A program made the translations under genes and the position numbers. From positions 235,065-299,064 of the forward strand of contig NZ_CADIJP010000007.1 of the NCBI RefSeq assembly GCF_902859725.1: 64,000 bases of DNA, given 5' to 3'. Positions within the stretch are counted from its first letter, which is position 1. Every line of letters starts with the position of its first letter. This DNA comes from Achromobacter mucicolens. GTDB taxonomy: Bacteria; Pseudomonadota; Gammaproteobacteria; Burkholderiales; Burkholderiaceae_B. The notes below the pieces were generated by a model. It did not search any database. It was not told where the DNA came from and was given only the letters and a program-made list of their open reading frames with translations. Shown one piece after another: positions 61,234 through 64,000 of the stretch.

Positions 61234-62103
61234 GTGTTGATTGTTATCGGTTTTCTTGTGGTGATCGTGTCGGTCGTCGGCAGCTTCATGGCGCTGGGCG
61301 GACACTTGGGCGCGCTCTACCAGCCCTTCGAGCTGACGCTGATCTTCGGCGCGGCGTTCGGGGCTTTCCTGGCGGGCAACAGCAAGAAGTCGCTGATGCT
61401 GGTCAAGAAGGCGCTTCCCGACGCGCTCAAGAGCTCGCGCTACGGCAAGGACGTCTACATGGAGCTGATGGCGCTCCTGTACGTATTGCTGAACAAGGCG
61501 CGCCGCGAAGGCCTGATGGCCATCGAATCGCACATCGAGGATCCGGGCTCCAGCCCGATCTTTAGCGAATATCCTCGCATCGCCAAAGACGAGAAGCTCA
61601 TGGAGTTCATCACGGACTACCTGCGCATCATGATCAGCGGCAACATGAGCTCGTTTGAAATCGAGACGCTCATGGACGAGGAAATCGAAACCTACCGCCA
61701 CGAGCGCGAAGTGCCGGCGCATGCGCTGCAGCAGATGGCCGACGGCTTGCCCGCCTTCGGTATCGTGGCCGCGGTGTTGGGCGTGATCAAGGCGCTGGCG
61801 GCCGTGGACCAGCCGCCCGCCATCCTGGGCGACCTGATCTCCAAGGCCATGGTCGGCACGTTCCTGGGTATTTTGCTGGCTTATGGTTTCGTCGGTCCGC
61901 TCGCCTCCCGCGTGGAGCGCCGCACGGATGAGGCCATGAAGGTGCTTGAGTGCATCAAGACGACGCTGCTGGCCAGCATGAACGGCTATCCGCCTCAGCT
62001 TGCGGTGGAATTCGGCCGCAAGGTGCTGTTCTCGGCGGTCCGGCCCACCTTCGGTGAGCTGGAAGAGCACGTGCGCCAGACCAAGTCGACCGGCAAGGCC
62101 TGA
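61234..62103 (+). CDS. motA: Flagellar motor stator protein MotA (GTG start)
   Basis: A 289-aa inner-membrane stator subunit that, with MotB, conducts protons to drive the flagellar motor. Four membrane helices; the N-terminus [13 protein letters not shown] begins directly at GTG 61234, preceded by AGGGG six bases upstream. Longer readings upstream add residues unlike MotA. Conserved features: [14 protein letters not shown], the cytoplasmic loop charges ([12 protein letters not shown]), and [13 protein letters not shown] with the functional proline. motB follows after 11 bases. Confidence 0.94.
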   Translation: MLIVIGFLVVIVSVVGSFMALGGHLGALYQPFELTLIFGAAFGAFLAGNSKKSLMLVKKALPDALKSSRYGKDVYMELMALLYVLLNKARREGLMAIESHIEDPGSSPIFSEYPRIAKDEKLMEFITDYLRIMISGNMSSFEIETLMDEEIETYRHEREVPAHALQQMADGLPAFGIVAAVLGVIKALAAVDQPPAILGDLISKAMVGTFLGILLAYGFVGPLASRVERRTDEAMKVLECIKTTLLASMNGYPPQLAVEFGRKVLFSAVRPTFGELEEHVRQTKSTGKA

Positions 62104-62114
62104 CGGAGCGGGCC

Positions 62115-63110
62115 ATGAGCACGGTAAATAATCACCGTGTGGTGATCCGCCGCAAGAAGGTCAAGGGCGGCGGGCACCACGGGGGCAGCTGGAAGATCGC
62201 GTACGCCGACTTCATTACGGCGATGATGGCGTTCTTCCTGGTGATGTGGCTGGTCAGCATCGTGCCGAAGGAAGAACTCAAGGGGATCGCGGAATACTTC
62301 CGCATGCCGCTGCGCGTCGCCATCACGGGCGGGCCCAGCAGCTCGGCCGAAACCAGTGCCGTGCCGGGCGGCGGGCAGGATCCGTTGCGCAGCGAAGGCG
62401 ACGTCCGCCGCGGCCAGGGCAACCGGGTCGAATCCCAGCCCATGGGCGACGCCGAGCGCCGCGAGCAGCATCGCCTGGAAAACCTCAAGAAGCGCCTCGA
62501 GAACGTCATCGAGACCAGCCCCGTCCTGAAATCCTTCCGGCCGCAGCTGCTCATCGACCTGACGACCGAAGGCCTGCGCATCCAGATCATCGACAACCAG
62601 AACCGCCCGATGTTCGCGACCGGCCGCGCCGAAGTGCAGCCGTACATGCGCGACATCCTGCGCGAGTTGGGGCCGGTGCTCAATGAACTGCCCAACAAGG
62701 TCAGCATCTCGGGTCATACCGACGCCTCGCAGTATGCGCGCGGCGAGCGAGCCTACAGCAACTGGGAGCTTTCGGCCGACCGGGCGAACGCCTCGCGCCA
62801 GGAGCTGGTGGCGGGCGGCATGAACGAAAGCAAGGTCATGCGCATCCAGGGTCTGTCGTCCAGCATGAGTCTGGTTAAAGATGATCCGTATGCAGCCGTT
62901 AATAGACGCATCAGCCTGGTGGTGCTCAACCAAAGCACCCAGAAGCGCATCGAGAGCGAGAACGCCGCAGCCGCGGATTTGAGCGCCAAGGATGCGCGCG
63001 AGGTGGGGACGGCCGTGCAGGCGGTGCAAGCCGCCAGCCGGGCCGCAACGGCAACCAAGCAGGGCGAGGCGGTGAACACCCCGCCCGCTGAAGGGGTTCG
63101 ACAGCAATGA
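62115..63110 (+). CDS. motB: Flagellar motor stator protein MotB
   Basis: A 331-aa stator subunit with one N-terminal membrane helix and a periplasmic OmpA-like peptidoglycan-binding domain (about 155-290). The proton-carrying Asp32 is in [19 protein letters not shown], at the same number as E. coli. S-I-S-G-H-T-D-A-S and [11 protein letters not shown] are the peptidoglycan-binding signatures. A basic N-terminal tail (R-R-K-K-V-K) is usual. Its stop overlaps the start of cheY by four bases. Confidence 0.95.
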   Translation: MSTVNNHRVVIRRKKVKGGGHHGGSWKIAYADFITAMMAFFLVMWLVSIVPKEELKGIAEYFRMPLRVAITGGPSSSAETSAVPGGGQDPLRSEGDVRRGQGNRVESQPMGDAERREQHRLENLKKRLENVIETSPVLKSFRPQLLIDLTTEGLRIQIIDNQNRPMFATGRAEVQPYMRDILRELGPVLNELPNKVSISGHTDASQYARGERAYSNWELSADRANASRQELVAGGMNESKVMRIQGLSSSMSLVKDDPYAAVNRRISLVVLNQSTQKRIESENAAAADLSAKDAREVGTAVQAVQAASRAATATKQGEAVNTPPAEGVRQQ

Positions 63111-63487
63111 CGGCAACGATACTCGTGGCGGACGATTCCACGACCATGCGGATGATCGTTCAGGCGACGCTGACCGGCGCAGGCTGGAATGTGTTGACGG
63201 CCTGCAATGGCCAGGAAGCGCTCGAGGTGGCGATGGCCAACGCGGTGGACCTGGTCGTCAGCGACTGGAACATGCCTGTGAAGGGCGGTCTGGAGTTGAT
63301 CCAGGGGTTGCGCGAAGAGGACCGGTACGTGGATGTGCCGGTGCTGGTGCTGACCACCGAGGACGACGTGGACAGCAAGATGGCAGCCCGGGATCTGGGC
63401 GTTTGCGGCTGGCTTTCCAAGCCGGTTGATCCCGATGTGCTGGTGGAATTGGCGACCGAGCTGCTCGACGAGCAGGCCGGCGCGTAG
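63107..63487 (+). CDS. cheY: Chemotaxis response regulator CheY-like
   Basis: A 126-aa single receiver domain. Phospho-acceptor Asp53 in V-V-S-D-W-N-M-P, acidic pair Asp9-Asp10 (V-A-D-D-S), switch Thr in V-L-T-T-E, Lys in L-S-K-P-V-D. It has no output domain. Located between motB and cheA in a motAB-cheY-cheA order. It could be the motor-binding CheY or a second receiver used as phosphate sink; only one is visible here. Confidence 0.9.
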   Translation: MTATILVADDSTTMRMIVQATLTGAGWNVLTACNGQEALEVAMANAVDLVVSDWNMPVKGGLELIQGLREEDRYVDVPVLVLTTEDDVDSKMAARDLGVCGWLSKPVDPDVLVELATELLDEQAGA

Positions 63488-63515
63488 CAGGTTCATTTAG
63501 AAAGGCGTACGGGTC

Positions 63516-64000
63516 ATGAGTTCTGGTTTGGACCTCAGTCAGTTTTACGAGACCTTTTTCGACGAGGCGGACGAACTGCTTGCGCAAATGGAGCAGCTGT
63601 TGCTCGAGCTTGATGTGGGCTCGCCCGACATCGAGCAGCTCAACGCCATTTTTCGCGCGGCGCATTCGATCAAGGGTGGTGCGGCGACGTTCGGCTGTTT
63701 CAACCAGCTGGCGGGCACGACCCATCTGCTTGAGAACCTTCTGGACGCGATCCGGCGTGGCGAAATGGCGCTGCGCACGGACATGATTGATATTTTCTTG
63801 GAAACGAAAGACGTGCTCAAAAGCCAACTGGACGCCTATCGGGCCTCCGAAGAGCCCGATGACGCCGTGTTTGAGCGTATTTGCGCCGTATTGAGGCAGC
63901 TTGCGCTGGAGCATAAGGATCCCGCCGCAGCCGCTGCTGCACCCGCGCCCGCTGCGCCCGCCGCCGCGCCGGCTCCGGCGCCCGCCCCGGTGCAGCAGGC
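63516..64000 (+). CDS. cheA: Chemotaxis histidine kinase CheA, 5' part (runs off the window)
   Basis: The first 161 codons are present. The N-terminal HPt domain (about 1-110) carries the phosphorylated His in F-R-A-A-H-S-I-K-G-G-A-A-T-F-G and F-F-D-E-A-D-E-L-L near residue 14. It then enters the Ala/Pro-rich linker (repeated P-A-A-P-A) and is cut by the window end. ATG 63516 lies 28 bases after cheY, behind a weak ribosome site. Confidence 0.94.
   Translation, partial: MSSGLDLSQFYETFFDEADELLAQMEQLLLELDVGSPDIEQLNAIFRAAHSIKGGAATFGCFNQLAGTTHLLENLLDAIRRGEMALRTDMIDIFLETKDVLKSQLDAYRASEEPDDAVFERICAVLRQLALEHKDPAAAAAAPAPAAPAAAPAPAPAPVQQ

Overview
The window reads as chromosomal DNA of a high-GC betaproteobacterium of the Alcaligenaceae, most likely Achromobacter or a close Bordetella relative. 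The support is GC-rich codon use, a MexAB-OprM/AxyABM-class efflux operon behind a LysR gene, an aceE-aceF-lpd operon whose lpd carries an N-terminal lipoyl domain, and a flhDC-motAB-cheY-cheA flagellar block. I saw no rRNA, tRNA, CRISPR array, transposase or phage gene. All identifications were made by eye from translated sequence and known motifs; no database search was run.

Layout. 1-2.8 kb: a fused two-domain peptide-type ABC ATPase, then about 0.9 kb without an intact gene but with a palindromic repeat cluster and a LysE-family gene remnant. 2.8-8.2 kb: yaeQ; a TetR regulator with a matching operator in front of itself and in front of an SDR-MFS pair; a PAS-GGDEF diguanylate cyclase. 8.2-21.9 kb: one long tightly packed operon with a GntR/HutC regulator, a Liv-type ABC importer (five genes) and seven catabolic genes: aconitase-type large and small subunits, HyuB, HyuA, an isochorismatase-fold protein lacking the usual cysteine, an FAD oxidoreductase and a PEP-mutase/isocitrate-lyase-family lyase. 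22-24.5 kb: ubiC, an RluF-type pseudouridine synthase, and the LysR gene facing the efflux operon. 24.8-30.7 kb: the RND efflux operon. 30.7-37.4 kb: GlsB/YeaQ-type protein, SCO1, prlC, folD and a FixLJ-like two-component pair. 37.7-44 kb: the pyruvate dehydrogenase operon. 44-46 kb: a CynX-type MFS gene and divergent MarR gene sharing a clear operator.

46-58.5 kb (minus strand) looks like a flagellin-modification island: a YjfB-type small protein, a low-complexity membrane protein, an acyltransferase, a CmcI-type methyltransferase, an SDR, a sugar C-methyltransferase, an RmlC-like epimerase, CDP-glucose 4,6-dehydratase, glucose-1-phosphate cytidylyltransferase, and a 1136-aa methyltransferase-TPR-GT41 fusion lying directly behind fliC. 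58.5-64 kb: fliA, an AT-rich regulatory gap, then flhD, flhC, motA, motB, cheY and the 5' part of cheA.

The two stretches most likely to hold undescribed biology are the GntR-Liv-HyuAB-aconitase-lyase operon (unknown substrate) and the flagellin-linked CDP-sugar/GT41 cluster. The logic proposed for both is inference from family membership and gene order.
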